64,000 nt of DNA, taken from Bin87 sp026710825. Lineage in GTDB: Bacteria > Chloroflexota > Dehalococcoidia > Lucifugimonadales > UBA3495. The stretch covers positions 2,666,001 to 2,730,000 of the forward strand of contig OZ247427.1 in the NCBI GenBank assembly GCA_965232815.1. The letters are read 5' to 3'. Positions 51,900 to 60,486 of the stretch are shown here, piece by piece. Each line of letters opens with the position of its first letter. The first letter of the stretch is position 1. Both the position numbers and the translations under genes were made by a program. The notes under the pieces are model-generated. The model ran no database searches. It was given only the letters and a program-made list of their open reading frames with translations, and was not told where the DNA came from.

Positions 51900-53360
51900 A
51901 TGAGCCTGCCGTCATACGGCCATTGGGACGCCGACCCGTTTGACCATCCCCGCGAGGAGTGCGGGGTAGTAGGCATATACAGTCCTGGCAGCCACAGTGC
52001 GGCGCTTGCGGCCATTGGCCTTTTCGCGCTGCAGCACAGAGGCCAGGAGTCCGCCGGGGTCGCCGCGTCGGATCACGGGACGATACGAGTTCATTCCGGG
52101 ATGGGGCTGGTCTCCGAAGCTTTCCGGGATGGAGACCTCGACGGCATCCTAGGGGATACCTCCATCGGGCACACTCGTTATTCCACCACAGGCGCGAGCG
52201 ACTCGTGCAACGCTCAACCCCTGGTGGTGGACGGTTCCAACGGCAAGCTGGCGATCGCGCACAACGGGAACATCATCAACTCGGTGCAACTCAGAGAACA
52301 GTTGCTGGAACGCTTGGATTGCCGCTTCGACACCACCACCGATACAGAGGTGATAGCCCATTTGCTGGCCAACGCGCCGGGCGGAACGTGGCCGGAGCGC
52401 CTGTTTTACGGCATGCGGGTGATGGAGGGAGCTTTTTCTCTGGCGTTGCTGACGCCGGACGCCCTGATCGCCGCGCGGGACCCGCTGGGCATACGACCAC
52501 TGTGTTTAGGGCGCCTACCCCCGGAGGAAGGCGATGGCTGGGTGTTTGCATCGGAAACGTGCGCGCTGGACCACATGCAGGCGGAATTTGTTCGCGAACT
52601 CGAACCAGGGGAAGTGTTGGTGATCACCGCTGACGGAGTTCGTTCAGAGATCTTCAAGGGGGAGGAGAATCGGGGGCGAGCCCTGTGCGTGTTTGAATGG
52701 ATCTATTTTGCGCGTCCCGACAGCATGATGGACGGTCGGCTGATGCACACGGTCCGCGAGGAGATGGGAGCGCAATTGGCGCGGGAGCACCCGATTGATG
52801 CCGACCTGGTCATAGGCATACCCGATTCCTCGACGTCGGCTGCGGTCGGATATGCCAAGGAGTCCGGTATTCCTTTCGCGAACGGTCTGGTGAGAAACCG
52901 GTACGTAGGGCGGACGTTCATTGAACCGGAGCAACGTCAGCGCGACCGTGGCGTGAGACAGAAGTTCAATCCGATGCCATCGGTGTTGCGGGGAAAGAGG
53001 CTGATAGTGGTGGATGACAGCATCGTCCGGGGTACGACCACGCCACACGTAGTAGAACTGCTGAGGAAAGCAGGCGCAACCGAGATCCACCTCAGGGTCT
53101 GCGCGCCGCCGATCAAACATCCCTGCTACCTGGGCGTGGACATGGCGACGCGCGAGGAATTGATCGCTGCCAACAAGACGGTAGACCAGATCCGCGAGTT
53201 GACCGGCGCAGATACGTTGGGATATCTGACCGTCGACGGACTGCTGGATGTTGCAAAGGGCCAGCAGGCAGGCGGATTCTGCGACGCCTGTTTTACGGGG
53301 AATTACCCAGTACCGGTGCAGCTAGATTTCTCGAAAATGGGCCTGGCCCGCACTGGGTAG
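51900..53360 (+). CDS. purF: amidophosphoribosyltransferase
   Basis: A 486-residue enzyme making phosphoribosylamine from PRPP and glutamine, the first purine step. The nucleophile cysteine (Cys21, EECGVVGI) follows a 20-residue propeptide, as in the Fe-S-containing Bacillus type. The glutaminase domain has LQHRGQESAG and STTGASDSCNAQP. The PRPP loop is VVDDSIVRGTTT. The C-terminal CDACFTGNYPV contains cluster cysteines. It probably has no leader (promoter at 51865-51893). purM follows two bases later. Confidence 0.96.
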   Translation: MSLPSYGHWDADPFDHPREECGVVGIYSPGSHSAALAAIGLFALQHRGQESAGVAASDHGTIRVHSGMGLVSEAFRDGDLDGILGDTSIGHTRYSTTGASDSCNAQPLVVDGSNGKLAIAHNGNIINSVQLREQLLERLDCRFDTTTDTEVIAHLLANAPGGTWPERLFYGMRVMEGAFSLALLTPDALIAARDPLGIRPLCLGRLPPEEGDGWVFASETCALDHMQAEFVRELEPGEVLVITADGVRSEIFKGEENRGRALCVFEWIYFARPDSMMDGRLMHTVREEMGAQLAREHPIDADLVIGIPDSSTSAAVGYAKESGIPFANGLVRNRYVGRTFIEPEQRQRDRGVRQKFNPMPSVLRGKRLIVVDDSIVRGTTTPHVVELLRKAGATEIHLRVCAPPIKHPCYLGVDMATREELIAANKTVDQIRELTGADTLGYLTVDGLLDVAKGQQAGGFCDACFTGNYPVPVQLDFSKMGLARTG

Positions 53361-53362
53361 CT

Positions 53363-54415
53363 TTGGCGGGTATCGAGGTCGGGTTGAGCACAGCAGAGAC
53401 CGGAACCTACGAAGCGGCGGGGGTGTCGCTCGACGCGATGGACGGTTTGAAGGACCGGATCAAAGCGTTCGCGGCTTTGACGCACGGGGAGGAAGTGCTG
53501 GACGGTGGAGGCGGGTTTGCCGGGTTGTTCGCGCTCGGCGAATACACGAGCCCGGTGATGGTGGCGAGCACGGACGGCGTCGGGACCAAACTCAAGGTAG
53601 CCGCCCAGATGGGACACTTTGAAGGAGTCGGCCAGGATCTGGTCACGCTCAACGTCAACGATATCCTGACCAAAGGCGCGAAACCGCTTTTTTTCCTGGA
53701 CTACCTATCCTTCACGACGTTTGACGAACACCGATCAGAAATGCTGATGCGCGGGATGGTTTGGGGTTGCCGGGAGGTTGGCTGCGCGCTGATTGGCGGA
53801 GAGACGGCGCAACTGCCCGGCGTGTACGGATCCTCCGATTTCGATCTGGCAGGATTCGTGGTAGGAGTGGTTGAACGGCAGCAGCTGTTGGATGGCAGCG
53901 CGGTGGTCCCTGGAGATCGGTTGATTGGCGTGCCGTCCAGCGGGGTGCACACCAATGGGTTTTCGCTGGTGCGTCGCGTTTTCGACCTTGATGGCGATCC
54001 CCAGGCTCTGTTCCGACCGTGTCCCGGATTGGCACGAAACCTGGGTGACGAATTGATGGTACGCCATCGAGCTTATTATCCGATGCTGGGGCCATATCTG
54101 GGCAAGGTCAAAGCTTTGAGCCACATCACGGGCGGGGGTCTGCCGGGGAAAATGCCGGCTTCGCTGCCATCGGGAATTGCGGCAGAAATCCAGATGGGTT
54201 CATGGAATATCCCACCCATTTTTGATGCCATCCGAAATGCGGGGAATGTGGACATCGATGAAATGTACCGCGTATTCAACATGGGATTGGGCATGGTCGC
54301 GGTCTGTGATAACGACGGCGCCGACGCACTGCTGGAAGGGTTGGATGATGCAGTGGAGATCGGCCGAATAGTTGAGCAACAGGGGCAAGAAAGAACGATA
54401 TTTCGGCAAGGTTAG
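53363..54415 (+). CDS. purM: phosphoribosylformylglycinamidine cyclo-ligase
   Basis: A 350-residue AIR synthetase (purine step five). Motifs: VMVASTDGVGTKLKVA, LVTLNVNDILTKGAKPLFFLDYLS, LIGGETAQLPGVY, and GVPSSGVHTNGFSLVR. The start is a TTG two bases after the purF stop, with GGGTAG-region sequence only weakly like a ribosome site; translation is likely coupled. Length is normal. Confidence 0.95.
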   Translation: MAGIEVGLSTAETGTYEAAGVSLDAMDGLKDRIKAFAALTHGEEVLDGGGGFAGLFALGEYTSPVMVASTDGVGTKLKVAAQMGHFEGVGQDLVTLNVNDILTKGAKPLFFLDYLSFTTFDEHRSEMLMRGMVWGCREVGCALIGGETAQLPGVYGSSDFDLAGFVVGVVERQQLLDGSAVVPGDRLIGVPSSGVHTNGFSLVRRVFDLDGDPQALFRPCPGLARNLGDELMVRHRAYYPMLGPYLGKVKALSHITGGGLPGKMPASLPSGIAAEIQMGSWNIPPIFDAIRNAGNVDIDEMYRVFNMGLGMVAVCDNDGADALLEGLDDAVEIGRIVEQQGQERTIFRQG

Positions 54416-54438
54416 CGTCACGCAAGGCAGGTGGAGAT

Positions 54439-54684
54439 ATGGGAATGAAAAATCCGTTCCGGCGCAACAGGGCGAAAGACGACAATATTTTCCTACACGG
54501 AGCGCACAGTCCGTGGTGGGCGTGGGGTCCACTGGGGCTGATCTGGTATGGCGGGCACTCCGATCACACGAATGTGGACGCTGCGAACATGAACCACATG
54601 GGCGACGCAGGCCATGTTAATCACCACATCGACCCGGGAGCGGGAATGGGTGGATTCGATGGTGGCGGGGGCGGCGGTTTCTGA
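54439..54684 (+). CDS. small His/Gly-rich hypothetical protein
   Basis: An 81-residue protein between purM and purH. Basic start (KNPFRRNRAKDD), a tryptophan-rich hydrophobic patch WWAWGPLGLIWYGG, a histidine/asparagine/methionine-rich middle (HTNVDAANMNHMGDAGHVNHH) and a glycine tail. GGTGGAG lies just before the ATG. The composition suggests metal binding or a membrane-associated small protein. No family is recognised. Co-directional and closely spaced, so it should be read with the pur genes. Confidence 0.6.
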   Translation: MGMKNPFRRNRAKDDNIFLHGAHSPWWAWGPLGLIWYGGHSDHTNVDAANMNHMGDAGHVNHHIDPGAGMGGFDGGGGGGF

Positions 54685-54721
54685 CCGTCGGCGATGATTT
54701 CCAAAGGGGACGAGCACTAAT

Positions 54722-56260
54722 TTGAAAGCGTTAATCAGCGTATTCGACAAAACCGGAATTGAAGAACTCGGCAATCGCCTTGCCGGCGCAGGGTTCGAGT
54801 TGATCAGCACCGGCGGGACGCACCGCAGCCTATCTGATGCCGGCGTGCCGGTCCGACAGGTATCCGACGTTACCGGCTCTCCAGAGATACTGGAGGGGCG
54901 TGTGAAGACACTGCATCCGGTGATTCACGGAGGGTTGCTGGCGCGCCGAGATTCTGCGGACCACATGGCAGAGTTAGACAGCCACAACATCGGAACCATA
55001 GATGTCGTGGTGGTCAACCTGTACCCGTTTGTCGAGACGATCAGCCAACCCGACGTAACGCTGGATGACGCGCTGGAGAATATCGATATCGGCGGACCCA
55101 CTATGCTGCGCGCCGCGGCCAAAAATTATCCGTCGGTCGCCGTAGTGGTCGATCCGACAGACTACGGATGGGTGGCAGACGCCCTGGCGGGGGACGGCCT
55201 GGACCAGGACCAACGGCGTGGGCTGGCGACCAAAGCGTTCCAACACGTTGCAGTGTACGATGCGGCGGTTGCTGAGTACCTCGCGTCCGGTCAAACCACC
55301 GACGATGAAATGCCGCAACAGGTCACCATAGGCCTGGAGCGGGTATCGTCCCTGCGGTACGGCGAGAACCCCCACCAGAAGGGCGCGCTGTATGTGCCGG
55401 CCAGCGGGGGTTCAGGCGGACTGGCCCGCGCGCGGCAGTTGCACGGACGCGAGTTGTCGTTCAACAACCTGATGGACGCGGATGCGGCGTGGCGGACGGT
55501 GAGCGACTATGACGATGCGGCGGTTTGCGTGATCAAGCACGCCAATCCGTGCGGGTTGGCGTCGAGGGATAACCTGGCCGAGGCGTACCAATTGGCGTAC
55601 GAAGGAGACCCGGTTTCCGCGTTTGGCGGGATCGTGGGGTTCAATCGCAACGTTACGGCCGAAGCAGCCGAGGCGATGGGCCCGGTTTTTTACGAGGTAG
55701 TGGTGGCCCCGGGTTACGACGGCGACGCGTTGGAGATTTTGCAACGCAAGCGGAATCTCAGGATTCTTTCGGTCGATGCTGCCCTCCCGTCCGGCGGTGC
55801 GACTGACTACGATGTGCGCCCATTGAGCGGCGGGATGCTGGTCCAGACGCCCGATGTCATCGAAGAGGACGCGGACCAGTGGGAGACAGCCACCGAGCGA
55901 AAGCCGAGCGCAACAGAATTGGCTGATCTGGCGTTTGCGTGGAAAGCAGTCAAGCATATCAAGTCGAACGCAATCGCTTTTGTGAAAGACCGGCAGTTGG
56001 TGGGCATGGGCGCCGGCCAACCGAATCGTGTTGTAAGCGTGCATTTGTCGCAGCGGGCGGCGGGGGAGAAAGCCCCGGGTTGCGTGCTGGCGTCGGACGC
56101 GTTTTTCCCATTCCCGGACAACATCGAACTGGCGGCGGAGGCTGGCATCACTGCCATCGTGCAGCCGGGGGGATCCATCCGGGATGACGAGGTGATTGCG
56201 GCTGCCAACGCGGCGGGGATCGCGATGGTGTTCACCGGCGTCCGCCATTTCCGCCACTGA
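54722..56260 (+). CDS. purH: bifunctional AICAR transformylase / IMP cyclohydrolase
   Basis: A 512-residue protein performing the last two purine steps. The N-terminal cyclohydrolase domain has KALISVFDKTGIEELG, LISTGGTHRSL and GRVKTLHPVIHGGLLARR. The transformylase domain has RYGENPHQKGALY, FNNLMDADAAW and the catalytic VIKHANPCGLAS. Start is TTG 54722, with AAAGGGGACGAG upstream. Length matches the family. Confidence 0.96.
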   Translation: MKALISVFDKTGIEELGNRLAGAGFELISTGGTHRSLSDAGVPVRQVSDVTGSPEILEGRVKTLHPVIHGGLLARRDSADHMAELDSHNIGTIDVVVVNLYPFVETISQPDVTLDDALENIDIGGPTMLRAAAKNYPSVAVVVDPTDYGWVADALAGDGLDQDQRRGLATKAFQHVAVYDAAVAEYLASGQTTDDEMPQQVTIGLERVSSLRYGENPHQKGALYVPASGGSGGLARARQLHGRELSFNNLMDADAAWRTVSDYDDAAVCVIKHANPCGLASRDNLAEAYQLAYEGDPVSAFGGIVGFNRNVTAEAAEAMGPVFYEVVVAPGYDGDALEILQRKRNLRILSVDAALPSGGATDYDVRPLSGGMLVQTPDVIEEDADQWETATERKPSATELADLAFAWKAVKHIKSNAIAFVKDRQLVGMGAGQPNRVVSVHLSQRAAGEKAPGCVLASDAFFPFPDNIELAAEAGITAIVQPGGSIRDDEVIAAANAAGIAMVFTGVRHFRH

Positions 56261-56269
56261 CCGCCGCGG

Positions 56270-56773
56270 TTGGACGCATATCTGGACATCGAGACCACGG
56301 GGTTCATCGGGGGCCGGTCTTATCCCACGGTGGTGGGAGTGGCTATAGATTTCCCGGGCGAATGGGTGGTAGAGCAGTTGGTGGGTGACGATATCACGTC
56401 CCGATCGATTGAGCATATTCTCGAAGGGGTCACCACCATTCACACGTTCAACGGGAGCAGTTTCGATCTCCCGTTCCTCGCCTGGAAACCCGGCATTGAC
56501 CTTCGGCGCACGTTTGATCACCACGACCTGATGTACACATGCCGACGCGCCGGATTGCGCGGCGGGCTGAAACGGATCGAGCGTGTGTTGGGCATCGATC
56601 GCAAAGATCTGCCGGAAATGAGCGGACACGACGCCGTGCTGCTGTGGCAAAAATACCTTGAGGAATCCAACATATCGGCATTGGATCTGCTGTTGGAATA
56701 CAACCGCGCCGATGTCGAGAATCTCTACACGATCCGCAATATTCTGGAGCCATCATATGGCAGGAGGACTTAG
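56270..56773 (+). CDS. YprB-like ribonuclease H-fold exonuclease
   Basis: A 167-residue protein of the YprB/exonuclease fold. The DEDD metal ligands are visible: Asp and Glu in LDIETTG, Asp in FNGSSFDLPFL, and the final aspartate in YNRADVENL. Family members are thought to be metal-dependent nucleases; the biological substrate is not established. It starts at a TTG nine bases after purH and precedes the SDR by four bases, so it is in the same transcript. Confidence 0.82.
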   Translation: MDAYLDIETTGFIGGRSYPTVVGVAIDFPGEWVVEQLVGDDITSRSIEHILEGVTTIHTFNGSSFDLPFLAWKPGIDLRRTFDHHDLMYTCRRAGLRGGLKRIERVLGIDRKDLPEMSGHDAVLLWQKYLEESNISALDLLLEYNRADVENLYTIRNILEPSYGRRT

Positions 56774-56776
56774 CAA

Positions 56777-57574
56777 TTGGAACTAGGATTGGTTGGCAAG
56801 AACGTGATAATCACGGGAGGAGGCAACAACATCGGGCGAGCGATTACCCTGGCGTTCGCCGCCGAGGGTTGTAACGTCGCCATCGGAGAACTAAACCATG
56901 GGGCCGGCAAGCAGGTCGCCGGTGAGATAGCGGCGATGAACAACGGGTCCACGGCTACGGTAATAGACGCCGACGTAACTGATCGCGGCAAGACCGATGC
57001 GATGGTGGCTGAGGCTATCTCCCGGATGGGTTCGGTGGACATACTCGTCAACAATGTTGGATGGACCGTGGATCGCCTGTTCATGGACAAGTCCAAGGAC
57101 GAACACGTCAAAGAGGTGGACGTGAACCTGTGGGGAGCGATCAACTGCATCCACGCCGTGTTGCCTCACATGATTGAAAGGCAGCAAGGGGCCGTGGTCA
57201 GCATCAGCAGCGACGCTGGCCGGATGGGCGAATATCGCGAGGCGGTCTACTCGGCGTGCAAGGCTGGGGTGATTGCGCTGAGCAAGTCGCTGGCGCGGGA
57301 AACCGGGCGTTACGGTCTGCGGTTCAACATGGTGTGCCCGGGACTCGTGGTGCCGCCACAGTCGGAGGTAAGCAGTTCCGACAGCATGTGGGCGCAGGGA
57401 ATGGAAGAGCTGTTCACGGAGGAGGTGCTGGAGAGGGTGAAACGCGCGTACCCGTTGCGGCGGATGGGAACGGCGGACGAGGTCGCCAACGCTGTGGTGT
57501 TCCTGTCCTCCGACGCAGCCAGCTTTATCACGGGGCAGACGTTGAGCGTTTCGGGCGGTTACACCATGATGTAG
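56777..57574 (+). CDS. short-chain dehydrogenase/reductase (SDR)
   Basis: A 265-residue SDR. The cofactor motif is TGGGNNIG (Gly14, Gly16, Gly20), an unusual NN where most have R/S. Further motifs are NNVG at 92-95, the catalytic serine region SISSDAGR, and Tyr158/Lys162 in VYSACKAG. The end, LSVSGGYTMM, is typical. Start is TTG 56777. Substrate unknown. It closes the plus-strand purine run, followed by the palindrome at 57608. Confidence 0.88.
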   Translation: MELGLVGKNVIITGGGNNIGRAITLAFAAEGCNVAIGELNHGAGKQVAGEIAAMNNGSTATVIDADVTDRGKTDAMVAEAISRMGSVDILVNNVGWTVDRLFMDKSKDEHVKEVDVNLWGAINCIHAVLPHMIERQQGAVVSISSDAGRMGEYREAVYSACKAGVIALSKSLARETGRYGLRFNMVCPGLVVPPQSEVSSSDSMWAQGMEELFTEEVLERVKRAYPLRRMGTADEVANAVVFLSSDAASFITGQTLSVSGGYTMM

Positions 57575-57607
57575 TGTCGGACACCGGGTGCCGGTCACAA
57601 AAACCTA

Positions 57608-57630
57608 GGGGCGGGTTTCAAACCCGCCCC
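57608..57630. terminator. GC-rich palindrome at convergent gene ends
   Basis: GGGGCGGGTTT / AAACCCGCCCC around a single central C (in practice a 9-base stem with a 5-base loop), flanked by AAAC and GTTT that can extend it. It sits between the convergent SDR and HYHYGP-repeat genes and so can end both transcripts. Confidence 0.7.
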
Positions 57631-57656
57631 AAAGTTTGCCTGACTATGTCAGAGGG

Positions 57657-58460
57657 TTACTGCTGGTTGGTGCCAACCAGGGCCCAAGCCTTCTCTTCCA
57701 TCGCGGGAACGACTGCCTGGACGAGGTCGTTGTCCAAGTTCGACGCGACAGTCGGGTAACCGGCGCGGTCGATCATGCTGGCAAGGTTGCCGGCCTTGAA
57801 CTGGTCGAGGGTCCACGCCAACGTGTGTCCGCTGGTAGTGGTGTCCCAGTAAATCCGGACGTCCTGGTTGCGAGGGCCGTAGTGGTAGTGCGGCGCGATC
57901 TCGAAGCAGTCAAAAGCCAGAAGCTCGAATTCCTGTCCGAGGTGATCGGTCAGCACGTGGATTGCCACACCGCGGTCGTTGGCTGCGCCGATGTTGGAGC
58001 GAAACTCAACGCCAAAGCGGATGTTACCGGCTTCGTAGATGTGGTCGCCGCGGAAGTGAGTAACGGTCCGTCGCTCGTCCCGAGACTTGGCCAGGGCGCA
58101 CTCTTCGACCTCGTCCATCTTGTTCTCGTCGATGCCGTTGGCTTCGATGGCGGCAGCGAGGTCATCGTATCCCGCACGGCGTACCATGGAAGGCAGGTTG
58201 GTCCGGATGTTCTTCAGGGTCCAGCCCAGAGGAGTGCCCACGGTGGTCTTGTCCATGTGCAGCCGGATGTTCATGTTCTCGGGGCCATAGTGGTAGTGCG
58301 GGTCCTGGTCGAAGCAGTCGAACCGCAAAATCTCGGTATCATTGCCGTCGACATCGCCGTAGACCTGAACCATAAGGCCCTGGTCAGGCATGATCTCCTT
58401 GCGATAGGACAGCGTGACGTCCACCGGGCCAACATTGATGACGGTGTCTCCCTTTTCCAT
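57657..58460 (-). CDS. tandem-domain FDCF/HYHYGP protein (DUF7700-like)
   Basis: A 267-residue protein made of two homologous halves (about 20-115 and 150-250). Each half contains an FDCFxxxPHYHYGP motif, then N, R, an acidic residue, TTxGxxLxWTL, and a closing MxxRAGY helix. The resemblance is to the DUF7700 family known mainly from Chloroflexota; the function is unknown. The His-Tyr-His cluster with nearby acidic residues could bind a metal, which is inference. No signal peptide. A very good ribosome site (GGGGAGG) and an extended -10 promoter suggest substantial expression. Confidence 0.75.
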   Translation of the reverse strand: MEKGDTVINVGPVDVTLSYRKEIMPDQGLMVQVYGDVDGNDTEILRFDCFDQDPHYHYGPENMNIRLHMDKTTVGTPLGWTLKNIRTNLPSMVRRAGYDDLAAAIEANGIDENKMDEVEECALAKSRDERRTVTHFRGDHIYEAGNIRFGVEFRSNIGAANDRGVAIHVLTDHLGQEFELLAFDCFEIAPHYHYGPRNQDVRIYWDTTTSGHTLAWTLDQFKAGNLASMIDRAGYPTVASNLDNDLVQAVVPAMEEKAWALVGTNQQ

Positions 58461-58530
58461 TAGCTCGCCTCCCCTTTGGAAGTGGTTTAGGTTGCACCCA
58501 CGCTCGAGCGCGGATGGTTCGTTTGAGCGG

Positions 58531-58539
58531 ATTATAGCA
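58531..58539 (-). promoter_or_regulatory. extended -10 promoter of the HYHYGP-repeat gene
   Basis: The minus strand reads TGCTATAAT, about 70 bases before the start codon at 58460. It is identical to the tatD and LLM-gene elements. Confidence 0.65.
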
Positions 58540-58610
58540 TCGCAACCAATAATGGCAACAACGCTTTTTTTGATTTAAACCAATTGCGCCCCGCGCATCG
58601 TAATAGCGGC

Positions 58611-58616
58611 TATAAT
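58611..58616 (+). promoter_or_regulatory. -10 element of the SprT-like gene
   Basis: TATAAT preceded by GGC, about 20 bases before the ATG at 58637, in the divergent gap from the HYHYGP-repeat gene. Confidence 0.5.
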
Positions 58617-58636
58617 TGTCCAAGTTGTGGAGGGAT

Positions 58637-59317
58637 ATGGCTCGCAGGCGTTACCAAATCACAACAGATTTTCCAGGCGCGGATGCCCCAGTGGGGAGCG
58701 TAGTGAGGTTCAGGGCGCCTCAACGGTTTGAGGTTCGGGGCAAAGTTACCAGTATCCGCACCAGTCATGCTGGGGTCGTGTGCGAGCACGGCCGAGAGTG
58801 GACTGCCCCATATTCCGCCATTGTGGAAATTGAGAGCAAACCGTCCAGCGACTGCACGTTGGAAGAAGTGGCAGAGATGGCGTGTGAGCTGATGGAGCAA
58901 AACGCTGCGGCGGGTCATATCCCCGCAGGGTGGACGTTCGGGTTTGACCTCGCGCCTTCCCGCGCCGGAGTGTGTCGATACCAACAACGCAGGATCAATC
59001 TATCGGTGAGTTACTGCCTGGCGGCGACGCGGGAAGACATCAAGGACACGATCCTGCACGAGATCGCGCACGCCATAGTGGGACCGCGCCACAATCACGA
59101 CAAGGTGTGGAAAGCGAAAGCGCGCGAGATCGGTTGCATGGGAGAACGATGCCACCGGGTGCAGCATACGGTCCCGAAATGGGTGGGAGAGTGCGGGTGT
59201 GGGCAGCAATGGTTTCGACAGGTTCTGCAACGGCGTTTGATGGTGAATCGGGTATGCGCCCGGTGTTTTGGGGAGATTCGCTGGCGCAGATACACCGAGC
59301 CCGAAATTCCTGAGTGA
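58637..59317 (+). CDS. SprT-like zinc metalloprotease domain protein
   Basis: A 226-residue protein. An N-terminal SH3/Tudor-like beta segment (about 15-66) precedes an SprT-like domain with the HExxH motif HEIAH at 141-145 and a further histidine near 152. The C-terminal zinc ribbon has CxC (186/188) and CARC (207/210). SprT/Spartan-type proteins cleave proteins crosslinked to DNA; bacterial roles are less certain. ATG 58637 follows GGAGGG by a short spacing. The unusual N-terminal domain, not typical of SprT, may be a ligand-binding module. Confidence 0.82.
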   Translation: MARRRYQITTDFPGADAPVGSVVRFRAPQRFEVRGKVTSIRTSHAGVVCEHGREWTAPYSAIVEIESKPSSDCTLEEVAEMACELMEQNAAAGHIPAGWTFGFDLAPSRAGVCRYQQRRINLSVSYCLAATREDIKDTILHEIAHAIVGPRHNHDKVWKAKAREIGCMGERCHRVQHTVPKWVGECGCGQQWFRQVLQRRLMVNRVCARCFGEIRWRRYTEPEIPE

Positions 59318-59394
59318 TCCGCGGTCAGATCCGTCCGCAGGTCGCCATAGCAAGGCCCGCTGTTCCTCCGAGTCCCTGAAACTCACCGGGCTGA

Positions 59395-59403
59395 TGCTAT
59401 AAT
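59395..59403 (+). promoter_or_regulatory. extended -10 promoter of the second LLM gene
   Basis: TGCTATAAT, about 65 bases before the ATG at 59470. Confidence 0.65.
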
Positions 59404-59469
59404 GCCGCCGCCGCCGAGTCTGAGCGCGATCGCGAGCGCCAATACGGCCCGGCGCCAGGAGAATTCCCG

Positions 59470-60411
59470 ATGAAAATAGGTGTCAGCATCCCTCGACTGC
59501 CCGATGCGGAAGGCATACGCGAGTTCTGCGAGCGCGCAGAGCGACTGGGTTTCGAATCGGTGATGGCGGGAGACCACATCGTGCTGCCGGTGGCGGGGAC
59601 CAATCAGTACCCTTACACGGAGACCGGCGCGTTCCAGAGACCGTCAGATGAGCCATTCCTGGAAACCATGACGATGCTCGGTTTCATGGCGGCGTGCACC
59701 AGCGAGATCCGTCTGGGCAGCACCGTGCTCATACTCCCCTACAGGAACCCCGTCGTACAGGCCAAGATGTTTGCGTCGCTGGATGTGCTCTCGGGAGGGC
59801 GCGTGATCTGCGGCGTCGGTGTGGGATGGTTGGAGAAGGAGTTCGACATCCTGGGAGTGCCCTACGCAGATCGGGGTCCGATGACTGACGAATTTCTCGG
59901 CATCTTCAACGCCCTGTGGACAGAGGAAGTTCCCGAATTCCAGGGGAAGTACTACCAGATCGACGGGATCTATTTTGAGCCGAAGCCAATCCAACAACCG
60001 CGCATACCGATTTGGGTGGGCGGACACACCAGGCGCGCACTGCGGCGCACGGCGAAATACGGGGACTGCTGGCACACCACGCGACAAACGCCCGACTTCG
60101 TGGCGCAGAACCTGCCGTACCTGCGGGAGCAAACGGAACTGGCGGGACGAGACCCGGCGGACATAACGATTTCCCTGAAGCGCAGCCTGCACTTCACTGA
60201 CATGGACGGGTCCGAAGAGGGGGTGGGCGTGCGCTCAGGTGGTGCGCTCATCAACACCACCCAAGCCGTTGTGGACGACGTTCACTATTGCAATGAGTTG
60301 GGGATTGACCAGCTGACTTTTGATTTCCGCGTGGATGGGATCGGACCATGTATCCAAGTGATGGAGCACCTGGCCGAGCACGTGCTGCCGGTCGCCGAAC
60401 GATTGGGATGA
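59470..60411 (+). CDS. LLM-class (F420-dependent luciferase-like) oxidoreductase
   Basis: A 313-residue luciferase-like barrel: MKIGVSIPRLPDAEGIREFCERAERLGFESVMAGDHIVLP, RLGSTVLILPYRNPVVQAK, SGGRVICGVGVGWLEKEFDILGVP and PRIPIWVGGHTRRALRRTAKYGDCWH. It is a paralogue of the enzyme at 15134-16051, with a similar order of motifs but clear divergence, so a different substrate is likely. AGGAG precedes the ATG. The gene is alone behind its own promoter. Confidence 0.88.
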   Translation: MKIGVSIPRLPDAEGIREFCERAERLGFESVMAGDHIVLPVAGTNQYPYTETGAFQRPSDEPFLETMTMLGFMAACTSEIRLGSTVLILPYRNPVVQAKMFASLDVLSGGRVICGVGVGWLEKEFDILGVPYADRGPMTDEFLGIFNALWTEEVPEFQGKYYQIDGIYFEPKPIQQPRIPIWVGGHTRRALRRTAKYGDCWHTTRQTPDFVAQNLPYLREQTELAGRDPADITISLKRSLHFTDMDGSEEGVGVRSGGALINTTQAVVDDVHYCNELGIDQLTFDFRVDGIGPCIQVMEHLAEHVLPVAERLG

Positions 60412-60436
60412 TCGGACGACACGGTTGATACGGAAA

Positions 60437-60460
60437 GGGGGCCGATTAGCATCCGCCCCC
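60437..60460. terminator. GC-rich hairpin between convergent genes
   Basis: GGGGGCCGAT / ATCCGCCCCC with one mismatch and a TAGC loop, followed by CATTTTGTGTTT. It can end the LLM transcript and, read the other way, that of the carbonic-anhydrase-like gene. Confidence 0.65.
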
Positions 60461-60486
60461 CATTTTGTGTTTGAGTCGGCAAGGGG

